64,000 nt of DNA from Nereocystis luetkeana (lineage: Eukaryota; Sar; Phaeophyceae; Laminariales; Laminariaceae): assembly GCA_031213475.1 (NCBI GenBank), contig JARUPZ010000003.1, forward strand, positions 7,928,740 through 7,992,739. Reading direction: 5' to 3'. Positions 27,101 to 35,650 of the stretch are shown here, piece after piece. A model generated the notes under the pieces. That model worked only from the letters and a program-made list of their open reading frames with translations, was not told the DNA's origin and did not search any database. Position numbers and translations under genes: made by a program. The stretch's first letter is position 1. The number at the start of each line of letters is the position of its first letter.

Positions 27101-30100
27101 TCGTGACCCGACCTGACCCGATCCATGAGCCTCTAAGCACCTCCTAACCCAGCCCGACCCGACCCGGCTCGACCCAACCCGTGGGAGTTTGAACATTTCG
27201 TGACCCGTGAACAGCCCCAGACAAAGTGACGAATATTAAAGGACGATTGCAGCACCAGCCAGCTACACGAAGCAGCGCGACGCAACGCAATAAGCAACAA
27301 ACGGGCTTGTACGCTTAGCTTGTAGCGGATGGGTGTTTTTAATCCCAGACTCCACTGCAAGGAGTTGTGTCTTTAATCACATAGCAGGAACCTATCGTAT
27401 GCCGCACGCTCGTTCATGAAACTTATAGCGACAAATTGTAAGACCACGCTTCTCGTTGAAAATACATATTATAAGACCGCGCGCTTCTCGTTCGAAAGAC
27501 AAAAGTAGAAGGCCGATATTTCCCATTCAAAGGCAAATGGCACAAGACGGCACTTCTCGTGTGCGAAGACGAACCACCACGCCGCACTCCTCATCTGCAG
27601 CCATTTTTTAAAGACCGCACGCCTCATTCATTCCGAGGACAAATCGTGAGGCCTTGCTTCTCATTCTCAAGACAGACTGTAAGGCCGCACTTCGCCAATT
27701 ATCATTCGCAAACATTCGCCATACCTGGGCGGCGAATGGGATACACTGGATAGTACGAGCGGTCCGATCACGAAACAGTACAAGCGAAGCGAGACGTGTT
27801 TTTTGTCCCCCACGGCCGCCTTAAAAAGTGTGTCCTATTTGGGCGGAGAGATAATCACCGCTTTTTCTTGGTATTCAAATCTGAACGGTCCTTATATTTA
27901 TGTCCAGAGTGGTCAGAGGGCATGCCTTCTTCTTGAAGCTGGTTGGAGCCGGGGGGCTCTGTCTGTAAGGATTCCTCCCGCGGTAATAGGGGCCACTTTT
28001 GGTTGCCTTCTGAGGCAGTATTTTCCGACCGGCTGAGCGCCTCGAGCAGGAGCAATCGCCGGCTGACTGGATGATTGTTACAGTACACCGAAGAACTACG
28101 CACTCGGAGCGCAATGTATACATAATATTCTTGGTCGGGTTGTTGCGCGCACGAACGCACCATTCGAAAGCAATTTTTTCGGGTGCGACATTGCTGACCT
28201 CCTCATGCGCGAGGAGCTCAGAAAATACGGCATACTGTGGGATCGCTCTATATATAGACTACGACGTACATACCCCGGTGCAAGATGCAAGAAAACACGC
28301 CTACCCACTGGGAAAATTTTCACTTTTTTCGGTTATCTCCATACTATGAGCGGGGGGGGGGCTTGTACTCCATGGAAGATATGTACTCGATCTCTGGGTC
28401 TTAACTCCATTCGTTTTTTTGTGGTCGGTGGTGTGTCCTTCTCGCGCCGTTTTCATCCACCACCGTGTGCATCATTTCTCATGTATTTATTTTTGTTTGT
28501 GTTTTTTTTGTGGGCTCTTTTCAGCGAGAGAAGGCACGTCTTAAGGCTGAGGAATAAGTATCGGCTCGAGCTGGCGGCGGCCCACCGACGACTACAGATG
28601 CTCAAGGTACACTGTTGCACTGTGTCCTTCTTTATGTATTTATTGTACAGCAGGATTTGGGAACGGAGAACGGCGCGCTGGGGGGGGGGGGGGGGGGGGG
28701 TCGTACTTGATATCATCTATGGCCGTAGTCGAATGACCGTAGACCTTCGCATCCCTACAACAGCGAGACAGACCACGTCAGATTTTCACCGACCAGGCAG
28801 ACATTGCTTGCACCAAACGCCAAGCGCCGTGAAGTGTTCGGCGAGTTGCGTGAAGGGTGAGCTACATCCTGGGGGGGGGAGGAGTGTTTATGTCATGCAT
28901 GGCCGTAGTCGAATGAGGGAAAGAGCGGGGGGTGGGGCAGGGAAATATTTAGTTGTTGTTTGTGTGTTGTGGGGCAACACAGCTCGTTGTCGTGTTTCTG
29001 GCGGGGCGGGCGGCCGGGGGGGGGGGGGGGGGGTCCCGTTGAGGTTTGATTGCGCCTTGACACAGACGCCGCAAGGCATAGGTTCTGCTGTAGCGATGTT
29101 CGTGCAGCACGGCGCACTCTACCCCCTATTGCAGCGAGAGTCAGCACGTGACTTGGCTTGACGTGACGCGATCTGTCATTACTTGTTACGTGGAACTGGT
29201 TAGTTTCTTATTGTCTTGTCTTGTCTTGTCTTGTCTTGTCTTGTCTTGTAGTGTCTTATCTTGATCTGTCTGACACGCCAAATTTAGCGAAAACAAGCCC
29301 TTCAGATCCCAAGCCCTCGCATGCGCACACACACTCGCACACACAGCACGCACAGCATGCACGAGAATTGCGAACCACCTGGCACGTATTCGAAACCAAT
29401 CTCCGCTACGCCCCCGAAACCGCGCCTCTCTCCCCTCTCTCTCTCAGCCCATGGGGATCGTCACCGCCGAACGCGCGGCTAAACGCCGCCCACCACCTTC
29501 AACCCCCACCACCCGAGTCACCGCCACCACTGCCGCGACCGCCATCCCCAACAGAACCACCTCCGCCTCCGCCGTCGGTGGTTCGACCTCGAAGACGGCC
29601 GGTAACAGCTCGACAGCGACGAAAAAAAATGTTATTCATGGTAGCCCGACCGCGAAAATAACGGTCGGTAGTAGTAGGAGTACCTACACCGCAACGAAAA
29701 TGGTTGGTAAAAGCTCGACCACGACCGCGAGAAAACCGGTTGGTAGCCCTAGCGCGACCGCGAAAAAGGCGGCCGGTAGCCGTGGCTCGACCCCCCAGAT
29801 GGGAATGTTCGGTAGTAGTTCGACCACGACGAAAAGAGTCGGTAACAATACTCGTAGTAGCACACCCGCCGCGGCGAAGAAGGTCGGTGACGGTAACGGT
29901 GGTTGTAACGGCAACGGTTGCGGAAACGGTATTGGTAACGGTAACGGAAACGGTAATGGCAATGGCAATGGCAATGGCAACGGTTATGGTAACGGTAACG
30001 GCGACGGTGACGGCAACGGTAACGGTAACGGTAACGGTAACGGTCACGGTCACGGTAACGGTAATGGTAACGATAACGGGAACGGTAGCGGTATCAGTAA

Positions 30101-31016
30101 CGGCATCTGTATCGGTAACGGTATCGGTAACGGTATCGGTATCGGTAATGGTAACGGTTACGGTAACGGGGTAGGTAATGGTAGCGGCAACGGTGGCGGT
30201 AACGGTAACGGCAACGGTAACGGTAACGACCGAAAGTTCGGACGGTCACAAACGAAGAGGAACAAGTGGGACGCCGACGGCAGGAGAGTGCGTCCGGGGC
30301 ACGTACAACGGAGAGGAGGAAGGGGAGGAGAAGGCGGTGCTTCTGACGGTGGCGGTTTTGGCTATAACAGCGTTTCCACTCTTCGAGGCGGTTGTATGTC
30401 CAGAGTCGGCGAAAGGGAGACAGACGGGGAGGTGGCGGGGGGGGAGGAGGGGGAGGGGGAGGCGGGGATGGAGAGCGTAAGGGTGTGGGCTACCGAGGGG
30501 GATTGGGTGGGAGAAATATCGAAGGGGCGGGCAGGACAGGGGATGACGACGGGCTGGGGAAGGGACCGTGTTTACTGGTCTCCTTCCGGCGTGTCGCGCG
30601 GTGGTGGTGGTGGGGCAGAGCTTGCCCGTGCCGCTCTTGTGGCAACGGGGCGCTTGAGAGAAACTACCACCCCCACATCCACCACCACCGCCGCCACCAC
30701 CACGGCCGCCGCTACAGTAGCCGCCGCCGCCTCCTCCGCCGCCGCCACGGCAGCTAGCGCTGCCATTACCGCTGCTACTGCCGCTAACTCCGCTGCGGCT
30801 GCTGCTGCTGCGGCTGCTGCTGTTGCCGACGGTATCGGAGTTGGCGTTCTGAAGAAAGGGAGGCAGGGTAAGTTGGCCAAGTTCGTTCGGTTCGAACTTG
30901 AATCTTTGGAGGATGGTGGCGGCGGCATCAGCAGCGGCGATTGTGTTGGTACGTCCGACGACGATCCAAATCACCCACCGCTGCGACGTGTGCGGTTCTT
31001 GGAAGGGCGATTGTGA
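9127..31016 (+). CDS. Coiled-coil protein gene, 11 exons, about 1240 residues
   Basis: Eleven exons join with matching phase: 9127-9252, 14081-14131, 15392-15526, 17010-17120, 19737-19892, 22211-22456, 23248-24310, 25272-25380, 25984-26061, 28525-28606 and 29448-31016 (TGA). Residues 1-42 are a Ser/Arg-rich leader. About residues 43-275 are charged heptad-like helices (Leu, Glu, Arg, Lys rich) typical of a coiled coil. A 354-codon exon adds poly-Ser, poly-Pro and poly-Gly tracts. Three short helical exons follow, and the last exon carries an Asn-Gly repeat and a basic C-terminus ending RRVRFLEGRL. Introns 1-6 are all phase 0. I recognise no catalytic domain. A structural, cytoskeletal or centrosomal role is only a guess from the coiled coil. 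The introns carry family A copies, a TRIM and MITEs. An extra small exon near 20830-20850 is possible but does not fit the phase. Confidence 0.72.
9575..9670. mobile_element. MITE type 2, copy 1
   Basis: Nearly palindromic: AGGACCGCAGTCCCGTTTTG on the left and CAAAACGGGACTGCAGTCCT on the right, about 95 bp, in intron 1 of the coiled-coil gene. Confidence 0.75.
9903..9986. mobile_element. MITE type 2, copy 2
   Basis: AGAACCGCAGTCTCGTTTTG and AAACGGGACTGCGGTTCT, about 84 bp. Confidence 0.75.
10522..10738. repeat. Inverted repeat (45 bp arms) next to the TRIM
   Basis: GTGATGAACCTCTTTCAAGT (about 10528) and its inverted copy ACTTGAAAGAGGTTCATCAC (about 10714) form the cores of two 45-base arms, 125 bases apart. 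The right arm abuts the TRIM LTR. Confidence 0.75.
10739..11004 (-). repeat. 3' LTR of the TRIM
   Basis: Plus-strand ends TGCTAAGTG and CCATAACA. It contains a small inverted repeat GCAGGCGATAACGCCTGC. Confidence 0.75.
11127..11633 (-). CDS. Proline-rich ORF inside the TRIM (168 codons)
   Basis: An uninterrupted frame built from about four copies of a 30-residue unit around PPAPGxxxAPGPGxDD. The N-terminus is basic (MKSLLKKREFPLANNLKN). It looks like neither gag nor any enzyme. It may be a captured repeat rather than an expressed gene, and the other strand is open too (160 codons). Confidence 0.3.
   Translation of the reverse strand: MSSNHLTSPMKSLLKKREFPLANNLKNTSRSPTNGDSVAPSPPAPVIMHTAPRPGEDGPLVEIIGPTCSPPPAPGMRTAPGLREDGRLSAAVGSSRPAPGILVAPGPGKDDCMIAAVASPPRAPGVPGPPGPRVNDTSRKFPLRVNDTSLKSPRVSQCPRVITHNLAS
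11648..11665 (-). other. Primer-binding-site-like sequence of the TRIM
   Basis: TGGCGTCGTCAGCAGGAC starts one base inside the 5' LTR on the minus strand. The TGG complements a tRNA CCA end. The matching tRNA is not identified. Confidence 0.5.
11667..11933 (-). repeat. 5' LTR of the TRIM
   Basis: Plus-strand ends TGTTGAATG and CCATAACA. It differs from the other LTR at many positions by eye, so the insertion is not recent. Confidence 0.75.
13777..13864. mobile_element. MITE type 2, copy 3, diverged
   Basis: CAGGCCCGTTTGGAGACAAA on the left and GAAAAGGGACTGTGATCCT on the right. Confidence 0.65.
14081..14131 (+). CDS. Coiled-coil gene exon 2 (17 codons)
   Basis: A long CT-rich tract ends in CCATCCAG before this exon. 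It reads INYQDVVLLFRKWQDAK and ends AAG|GTACGT, phase 0 on both sides. It is too small to find by length alone; support comes from both splice sites and from the amphipathic peptide. Confidence 0.6.
14856..15360 (+). mobile_element. Family A copy 4, full length
   Basis: Starts ATAGGTTGGGTTGGCGTCGG after a C-rich tract and ends CACGAGTATACC plus C-rich tail. It lies in intron 2 of the coiled-coil gene, 30 bases before exon 3. Confidence 0.82.
15392..15526 (+). CDS. Coiled-coil gene exon 3
   Basis: Forty-five codons, phase 0 to phase 0, between ATCAG and CAG|GTAAAA. The peptide is a charged helix containing LEEEVTVLRGRLNARK and CEQLQ, with leucines at heptad-like spacing. The exon begins 30 bases after the C-rich tail of a family A copy. 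Confidence 0.75.
16512..16870 (+). mobile_element. Family A copy 5, 3' end missing
   Basis: The 5' two thirds of the family are present, from the TATATA start to the AGTAGGA block. The C-tailed 3' end is absent, unlike most partial copies, which lose the 5' side. Confidence 0.7.
17010..17120 (+). CDS. Coiled-coil gene exon 4, probable GC donor
   Basis: Thirty-seven codons after TTCGTGCAG, reading ERLKTAKSLLDESRLRS and ending RELEDARQE. The phase-0 junction needed by exon 5 is met by GAG|GCGAGT, a GC-AG type donor. A GT alternative at ACC|GTAGAG, 36 bases further on, would also keep the phase. The following intron holds a 300 bp TAC repeat. Confidence 0.7.
17215..17525 (+). repeat. TAC/TGC trinucleotide repeat
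   Basis: About 300 bp of CTACTACTGCTGCTACTACT-type units in intron 4 of the coiled-coil gene. All frames are open on both strands because of the repeat. Confidence 0.8.
19737..19892 (+). CDS. Coiled-coil gene exon 5
   Basis: Fifty-two codons between ACACAG and CAG|GTTAGA, phase 0 to 0. Helical and charged: LELAVGQLQKDKASLEASL followed by a Trp-containing basic stretch and WRDQVEALSVQ. A minus-strand family A copy begins within 20 bases of the donor. Confidence 0.75.
19908..20640 (-). mobile_element. Family A copy 6, interrupted by about 190 bp
   Basis: On the minus strand the element runs from 20640 (AACCCAACCTATTT on the plus strand) to the G-rich tail at 19908. Unrelated sequence at about 20108-20300 splits it at the CGCATGAAGGGTGAGC block. 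Confidence 0.78.
20640..20785 (+). repeat. G-rich (GGGGGA) tract
   Basis: About 145 bases of almost pure G and A. It directly follows the 5' end of family A copy 6, so on the element's strand it is the upstream C-rich tract. Confidence 0.7.
21940..22110 (+). repeat. TTATTATTG-type AT-rich trinucleotide repeat
   Basis: Imperfect ATTATTATTGTTATTG units in intron 5 of the coiled-coil gene. Confidence 0.6.
22211..22456 (+). CDS. Coiled-coil gene exon 6
   Basis: Eighty-two codons of Arg/Glu/Leu-rich helix (ELERSRVSLEETKQRAAM, RAGLLAEELEAVRGDCGRL). The acceptor is GGCGCAG, or nine bases earlier at GGACAG; both keep phase 0. The donor CGC|GTACGT keeps phase 0. A competing donor at CAG|GTACAAG would give phase 2 and does not fit exon 7. 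Confidence 0.72.
22590..22765 (+). repeat. CTACTACTGC trinucleotide repeat
   Basis: Same composition as the repeat at 17.2 kb, in the next-but-one intron of the same gene. Confidence 0.75.
23248..24310 (+). CDS. Coiled-coil gene exon 7, low-complexity exon
   Basis: Starts EYAQFRRLWDDSGGLTH after CTACAGAG and ends at a strong donor AGAG|GTGAGTTAG in phase 1 (354 codons plus one base). It contains poly-Ser (AGC repeats, 23390-23470), a poly-Pro block (about 23555-23630), a Gly-rich centre and a run of GGC codons for poly-Gly (24117-24160). The acceptor is less certain than the donor. Confidence 0.62.
24620..24697 (-). mobile_element. Family A copy 7, tail fragment
   Basis: A G run is followed by GTACTCGATAAGAGATATG and CATGCATGGCCGTAGTCG: two GAGTAC units and the last 50 bases of the family. 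Confidence 0.72.
24698..24792 (-). mobile_element. LINE-like element tail fragment, abutting family A copy 7
   Basis: The reverse complement reads GGTCAATGGTCACATGAC, AAGGCAAGTCACCAATGAAC, then a C run that touches family A copy 7. Confidence 0.62.
25272..25380 (+). CDS. Coiled-coil gene exon 8
   Basis: Follows a CAACAACAG acceptor and is phase 1 at the start and phase 2 at the end (GCAG|GTGTGAG). The peptide includes ESAWVPRDAAGLCRRFIADF. Both phases match exons 7 and 9. Confidence 0.65.
25620..25735 (+). mobile_element. Family A copy 8, 5'-truncated
   Basis: Keeps GACGTGCTCCGTCACGGCGT through GCCATGCATGATATCGAGTA and a C tail. Confidence 0.75.
25984..26061 (+). CDS. Coiled-coil gene exon 9
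   Basis: A poly-T tract and GCGCAG precede it. It reads GLPLDSEQRRLVSTMVLGL then NQAWRQ, an amphipathic helix, and ends AG|GTGCGC. Phase 2 to 2. Confidence 0.66.
26455..27190. repeat. GACCC/GGGTC minisatellite field
   Basis: Blocks of GGGTCGGGTCGGG and ACCCGACCCGACCCG occur on both strands, separated by 20-200 bases, in intron 9 of the coiled-coil gene. Confidence 0.7.
28352..28396 (-). mobile_element. Family A copy 9, tail fragment
   Basis: A G run, TGTACTCCATGGAAGATAT and GTACTCGATCTC: only the two-unit tail survives. Confidence 0.6.
28525..28606 (+). CDS. Coiled-coil gene exon 10
   Basis: A strong acceptor (CTCTTTTCAG) is followed by ERRHVLRLRNKYRLELAAAH, then RRLQMLK, and AAG|GTACAC. 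Phase 2 to 0. A clear basic coiled-coil helix. Confidence 0.72.
28681..28920 (-). mobile_element. Family A copy 10, 5'-truncated, with a second tail fragment
   Basis: A 20 G run precedes GGCCGTAGTCGAATGACCGT and the family continues to GGGTGAGCTACATCC. A second short fragment with its own G run starts at 28870 in the same orientation, giving nested or tandem tails. Confidence 0.75.
29213..29252 (+). repeat. (CTTGT)n pentamer repeat
   Basis: Seven CTTGT units, in intron 10 of the coiled-coil gene. Confidence 0.75.
29448..31016 (+). CDS. Coiled-coil gene exon 11 (last), Asn-Gly repeat and C-terminus
   Basis: A (CT)n tract and CTCTCAG precede 522 codons and TGA. It starts PMGIVTAERAAKRR, followed by Ser/Thr/Lys-rich repeats of about 15-20 residues (SSTTTKRVG type). 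From 29889 to 30230 an Asn-Gly repeat is encoded by GGTAAC hexamers. Gly/Glu-rich and Ala/Thr-rich parts follow. The last 60 residues are less biased (GKLAKFVRFELESLEDG) and may be the conserved C-terminus. Confidence 0.7.
   Translation, partial: PMGIVTAERAAKRRPPPSTPTTRVTATTAATAIPNRTTSASAVGGSTSKTAGNSSTATKKNVIHGSPTAKITVGSSRSTYTATKMVGKSSTTTARKPVGSPSATAKKAAGSRGSTPQMGMFGSSSTTTKRVGNNTRSSTPAAAKKVGDGNGGCNGNGCGNGIGNGNGNGNGNGNGNGNGYGNGNGDGDGNGNGNGNGNGHGHGNGNGNDNGNGSGISNGICIGNGIGNGIGIGNGNGYGNGVGNGSGNGGGNGNGNGNGNDRKFGRSQTKRNKWDADGRRVRPGHVQRRGGRGGEGGASDGGGFGYNSVSTLRGGCMSRVGERETDGEVAGGEEGEGEAGMESVRVWATEGDWVGEISKGRAGQGMTTGWGRDRVYWSPSGVSRGGGGGAELARAALVATGRLRETTTPTSTTTAATTTAAATVAAAASSAAATAASAAITAATAANSAAAAAAAAAAVADGIGVGVLKKGRQGKLAKFVRFELESLEDGGGGISSGDCVGTSDDDPNHPPLRRVRFLEGRL
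29889..30230 (+). repeat. GGTAAC hexamer repeat coding for Asn-Gly
   Basis: About 57 hexamers related to GGTAACGGTAAC inside the last coding exon, with third-position variants that keep Asn-Gly in frame. Confidence 0.8.
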
Positions 31017-31079
31017 TTTTCCTGCCTGCATCGTCCGGCCTCAATCACTACTGCCTACTGTTGTGTATACTTACGTGGG

Positions 31080-31210
31080 TGGTAGGGGGCAGAGGGGGGT
31101 TGTTGCCTGCCTTCGTAATTCGACCATTGACCCATGCATCCCTCTCGAGACGGAGCACCATTCCTACCCCCAATTGAGACACCTTCAACAGTTGGACGCT
31201 CACTACGTTG
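31080..31210 (-). mobile_element. LINE-like element 3' fragment
   Basis: The reverse complement carries GTCCAACTGTTGAAGGTGTC, GTCTCGAGAGGGATGCATGG and GGCAACAACCCCCC, matching the 3' end of the family. Confidence 0.68.
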
Positions 31211-32645
31211 TTTCCACATAGATAGGCACAAGCATGTCTTTGTCTAAGCTGGCCGCTACGACTAGCCCAGGCAGGCTGGCTTTTATACTTGAGCGCTAGC
31301 AGCCGACAGCATGCGACGATGCGCAGCACGACAAGCCCGCAGCTGGTCGGCTCTAGTGCCAGCTCTGACGTGACGCACGCACGGCCTACGTACTCTGTTA
31401 ACAAGGGCAGCAACACTGATCGACGCGTTCTACGATAGAGGGAGCACATTCCGCTATTTTTTTTCTGAAAGATGGGGTTCCTTTACCCCAAATCGTCAGA
31501 ATGCTGATCTTGTTCGGAAAGATGACGTTTTCGTATACTTGGGCCATGGGATTATTCATCGAGATGCAACTTCATTCTTGTTAGAGCCAGTTTTCGGGTG
31601 AGGCATGAAGCTGCTCAAGCGAGGAGCCTCAAAACATTCAGGGCGGACCTCTATCGTAGAACGCCTCCATCGGTACTAAAAGCAGGACATGCCATGACTT
31701 TGTTTTCTGTGTAACCATCGTTGTCATCACAAGCCCCCAAACGCTAAAACGTAAACCGTGTCTATTTTACACGATCCGAAACAAAAAAAAGGGCAGGAGA
31801 ATTCAGTCAGATTTGATATAGGCCATCATGTTTCTTGCGTCACCCTCGTTTTTGTTGTAACGCGACTCCGAAGGGAAGCCTTGTACGGTATTATTTACAT
31901 CTTTGTTTTGCTAATCCTATCCCTTTCTTTGAGGTAGGGAGGGGGGAGGGGGGGGGTACTCGGTATCATGCATAGCCGTCGTCGTCTGACGATAGACCCG
32001 CGCATTCCTACAATACCGCGACGGAGCACGCCAGGTTTTCATCGACCAGGCAGATATTCCTGGCAGCGCGAAGGGAGGGGCGGAGCTGTCGCTGATGCTG
32101 TCGGCTTAGGGCTTAAACACTGCAGAAAGGGGCACTGTGAACGCCAACATTGGTGCTTTGACGTGCCGGTGGTCGTGGTTATGACGATAGACACGCGGGA
32201 GAGGAGGGGGAGGGGGGTGTACTCGATATCATACATTCCCGTAGTGGTATGACCATAGACACTACTGTAGCATCCCTATAATGCCGGAACTGAGCACGCC
32301 GGGTTTTCACCAACCAGGCAGGCCTTACTACACGGTAGCACCAAGCGCGAGGCGCCGTGAGGTCTTGGGCGAGTCGCATGAAGGGTGAGCTGCATCCTAC
32401 TATTAGGAATCGCTTGTGAGGGCAGCCAAGAAGGCAAAGACGAAACAAAAATGCTCGACCGATCAAGAAAGACGGCGCACAGCTTCCGCGTGGCGATCGA
32501 GTTCATGATAGAACATAAAAACTGGAAGCAACAAACAAACACGATCACACAAACAACCTCGACTGCAAGTTATGATGCGTATCCGGAACAAAGCACCTTT
32601 TAGGGTTCGATTTGCGGTGGAGTAGTTTTGAAGGGGTTATTATTT
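31211..32645. other. Intergenic, no gene seen
   Basis: Apart from the family A fragments at 31938-32420 I see only unique AT-balanced sequence without splice-supported exons. Confidence 0.4.
31938..32420 (-). mobile_element. Family A copies 11a and 11b, 5'-truncated, same orientation
   Basis: Two 3' fragments (31938-32070 and 32206-32420), each starting with a G-rich tail and the CATGCATAGCCGTCG or CATACATTCCCGTAG block. About 135 bases of other sequence separate them. Confidence 0.75.
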
Positions 32646-33477
32646 GACCTATGCCAATGGTACAGCGAAGTTGCAATAAAAAGTTTGAATTTCAAAGATA
32701 CCCGCCAAAAAAATTCAGAACACGCTTCCTATGGGCCACGTAAAAAAAAAAAAAAGTTCCTAACTTTTGGAAAAGCCCGAAAAAAGCAAATCTGGGGCCG
32801 ATGTTGGGCCAACATCGGCTTGAGAAAAACTCAGGCCGATCTTTGGTTCGAAGCGGCGAGATTCCGAGTCCTCGACAGACATCGATCAACAAAACCAACG
32901 ATTGCGTCACGAATTCTGAACGGAGTGCGCTCATTAGGGGCTCCGACCCACCCTAGGGTCACCGTCTTCACACCATGGCCGGTGTCATGTGGCGGGAGCT
33001 GACCAGGCGTGTGATAAAAACACATTTGGCCGCTGGTTTGCACAAAACAGAAGACAAAACTTCTCCATCCGTCTCGAATGGCAAAAAATAGTCTTTTTTT
33101 CAGGTTTGGGAGGATACCGTACGACGCCGCCGGCAAGCTCTCGCCCCCTGGACCATGGATCCGCCTGATATCTTCGAGGCCGTCATCTATACTCGTTGGG
33201 CTTGCCAGATGCCGAGTGGGTTGGCCGTGGGCTGAGCCTATGTGGAGATCGAGCGTCGATCGTCGCACGAGCTGGTTTCGATCACCGTGTTGACAATTTG
33301 CGACCAGAAAAACACAAATTGCGCCGCCTGCAGCCGTTGGGGGAAAAAAAAAGAAAAAATCAAACATTTTTCTCTTTTTTTCCCACAGCGGCGGTACGAG
33401 AAAATTTTCGGCTGTTTTTTTAAAGCCATATATTTGAAAAAAAAAAAATCAACTTCGCGTTTCCATTGGCATAGGTC
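32646..33477. mobile_element. Terminal-inverted-repeat element, 832 bp, no transposase
   Basis: The left end GACCTATGCCAATGGTACAG continues GCGAAGTTG. The right end, read inward, is GACCTATGCCAATGGAAACG then CGAAGTTG. Ends of about 28 bp match except two or three bases. The interior has a hairpin at GCCGATGTTGGGCCAACATC (about 32798) and A/T homopolymers but no long ORF. T-rich flanks prevent a clear target duplication. It is probably a non-autonomous DNA transposon. Confidence 0.65.
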
Positions 33478-34093
33478 TTTTTAGCGGCGTTTTTTTTTCT
33501 TCTTCTTTTTTTGCAAGAGGTGTGTGGTTAACGTTAGACAGCCAAGGAGGATGCATGGATCGAAGGAAGAAGACGCGTGCTACGGTGCAGGTAGCTTGTG
33601 TTTTCGATCAAAACATGTCTGATTGCCGGGGAGGGCGGGGTCCTTAACTCTGGGGAACTCCGTCCAATGTCGTCGGATCACGGCTTTCGTGTTTTGTTTC
33701 ACTACATGTCATATCCGTTGTTCCTGGGTAAGGATTGAGTGAACTTTCACTCTCTGGGAATTTATCCCGGCGGCTGGAAAAACCCCCCCGATACAAAAGG
33801 CATTGTCAAAGGTGATATTAGTAAGACAAGACACTAGACGACAGGTGAAATCAAGACCAAGAAAAAAGACTTTCGATGAAAGTTCAAGTCACGTCAATGT
33901 TTTGATGAAAGTTGACATAAAAAAAGTCGTTTTTCACGGGAGGACGTTTTTTTTTCGGTGCGCTTTTTTCTTATTATAACTGTACGTAGGCAATCGATCG
34001 GGTTGTACTTTCCTTCGTGTTTCCTCACACAGCCAGTTTCTGGCCTACAACCCTTTCAGGAGTGGAGTCATCCCATTTGGATGACCAACTAAC
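33478..34093. other. Intergenic, no gene seen
   Basis: T-rich and unique sequence between the TIR element and MITE type 1 copy 2. Confidence 0.35.
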
Positions 34094-34205
34094 TATTACG
34101 GGGGGCCGTAGTCAATAGGACCTGTGGTATACATTAAAAAAACTATGTATTCAACCATTTTCTACTCACAATATTTGGTCCTATTAACTATGGTCCCCCG
34201 TAATA
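34094..34205. mobile_element. MITE type 1, copy 2
   Basis: TATTACGGGGGGCCGTAGTC on the left and CTATGGTCCCCCGTAATA on the right, with the same centre as copy 1. A half copy of MITE type 2 follows immediately. Confidence 0.82.
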
Positions 34206-34209
34206 CTAC

Positions 34210-34262
34210 GTAAAGAGTTTGAGTGGTTTGCTCCCTAAACGGGACTGCAGCCCGGAAGGTTG
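34210..34262. mobile_element. MITE type 2, half copy
   Basis: GAGTGGTTTGCTCCCTAAAC and GGGACTGCAGCCCGGAAGG: the right half only, next to MITE type 1 copy 2. Confidence 0.6.
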
Positions 34263-35087
34263 GGGCTTCAGAGGAGGAAAGCAAAGTGACGGGAGGGAAA
34301 AAAAAAACAAAAAACAGAAAAACAATGTCGGCGGTCTCGCAGAAGCAAACACGGCCGCTGCCTGATTGGGGGGGGGGTGATGCAATGGTTGGTGTCCGAC
34401 GAATTACTGCACGACGCAGCAAGGAAGTCGTACGGGGCAACGGGCGCAAAACGTGATCCTATCCGTACCTATCCGTACCGCCTGGAGCTCGGGCGGCTGT
34501 CCGTATGGACTGTCGATAGAATAACGCCAAAAACTATCGGTGCTGTGTTGATTTTGCTATTATAGCTACCTACCTACCTACCGTAGAGCTTCTCGGGCGA
34601 GGGACCTGCTCTGAGCAAAAAAGTAGAGTGCACCCCTGTCGCGGTGAAGCATCGGAATGCCTACTACAACCGAACACCCGCTAATTATTGATACGAGTAG
34701 TGCACATACATACGATACACCCTGTTCCGGCCCGCCTACGTGGCCTCCAGTCGGCAGGTGGCAGCGGCGACAGCAAAAAACGAGGAGAAACAAAGCGAGT
34801 ACAGCTGTATGTTCAAGTACCGCGAAAACACACACTCATCTGGTGGGGTGTGTCACAACTACCGTTATTATATTGCTGTATCGATTATTTTTCTTCTTCC
34901 GTCACTCGGACCGCATCCAAAAGGCTCCCTCGCCACGCCACATACCCAGCCAAAGCCTTCAGCCCTGCCTGCTGTGCACAACAAGCTTCAACGCTCCCGT
35001 TTAGAGAAGGAACCGACACTCCGAAAAAAGACACCAGCAACCGCGCAACCACGCTCTTTTATCCCTCCCCTCACCCGCTCCCCCCCC

Positions 35088-35650
35088 CGTATATAATAGG
35101 TTGGGTTGCCGTCGGTTGGCAACGACACAGTAAAACATGCCGCTCACTACGTGAGCTAGACAACCAGGGTACCGCTTCTATTTTTGTTTGTTTTTTTTTG
35201 GCGGTCGGCCACAGCTGGTCGTCGAGTTAGATCATCTGTGCGAGGTGAAGAACCTTCACTCTGCACAACGGAATAGGTCGTATCACGTACCAGGTAGTGT
35301 TTATGGTAAGGCACCCAAGAGGCAGTTACACAGTACTCCCATTGCTGTCTCTGGAAATGCCTACACCGGAAACTAAATCAGCTCATTGAAGCTGTCATCC
35401 ATGTGCAAGTCCGCCTCACGAGCGGTTCTTAGTAGGATGCGGCTCACCCTTCATGCGACTCGCTCTACTACACCTCACGGCGCTTCGCGCTTGGTGCAAG
35501 CAATCAAGGCTTGCCTGGTCGTTGAAAATCCGACATGCTCCGTCCCAGCATTGTAGGGATGCGAGGGTTTAAGGTCATACGACTACGGCCATGCATGAGA
35601 TCGAGTGCATATCTCCCCTCGAGTACATCCCCCTCCCCCCGCTCTCTCGC
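35088..35650 (+). mobile_element. Family A copy 12, full length
   Basis: A C run leads into GTATATAATAGGTTGGGTTG; the whole family follows and ends CTCGAGTACATCCCCC. This is the best-preserved copy in the intergenic region. Confidence 0.85.

Noticed and set aside
29499..30053. Thr/Val-rich minus-strand frame of 184 codons
   Set aside because: It is the reverse reading of the Asn-Gly hexamer repeat. The plus-strand frame has the splice sites and stop that fit the gene.
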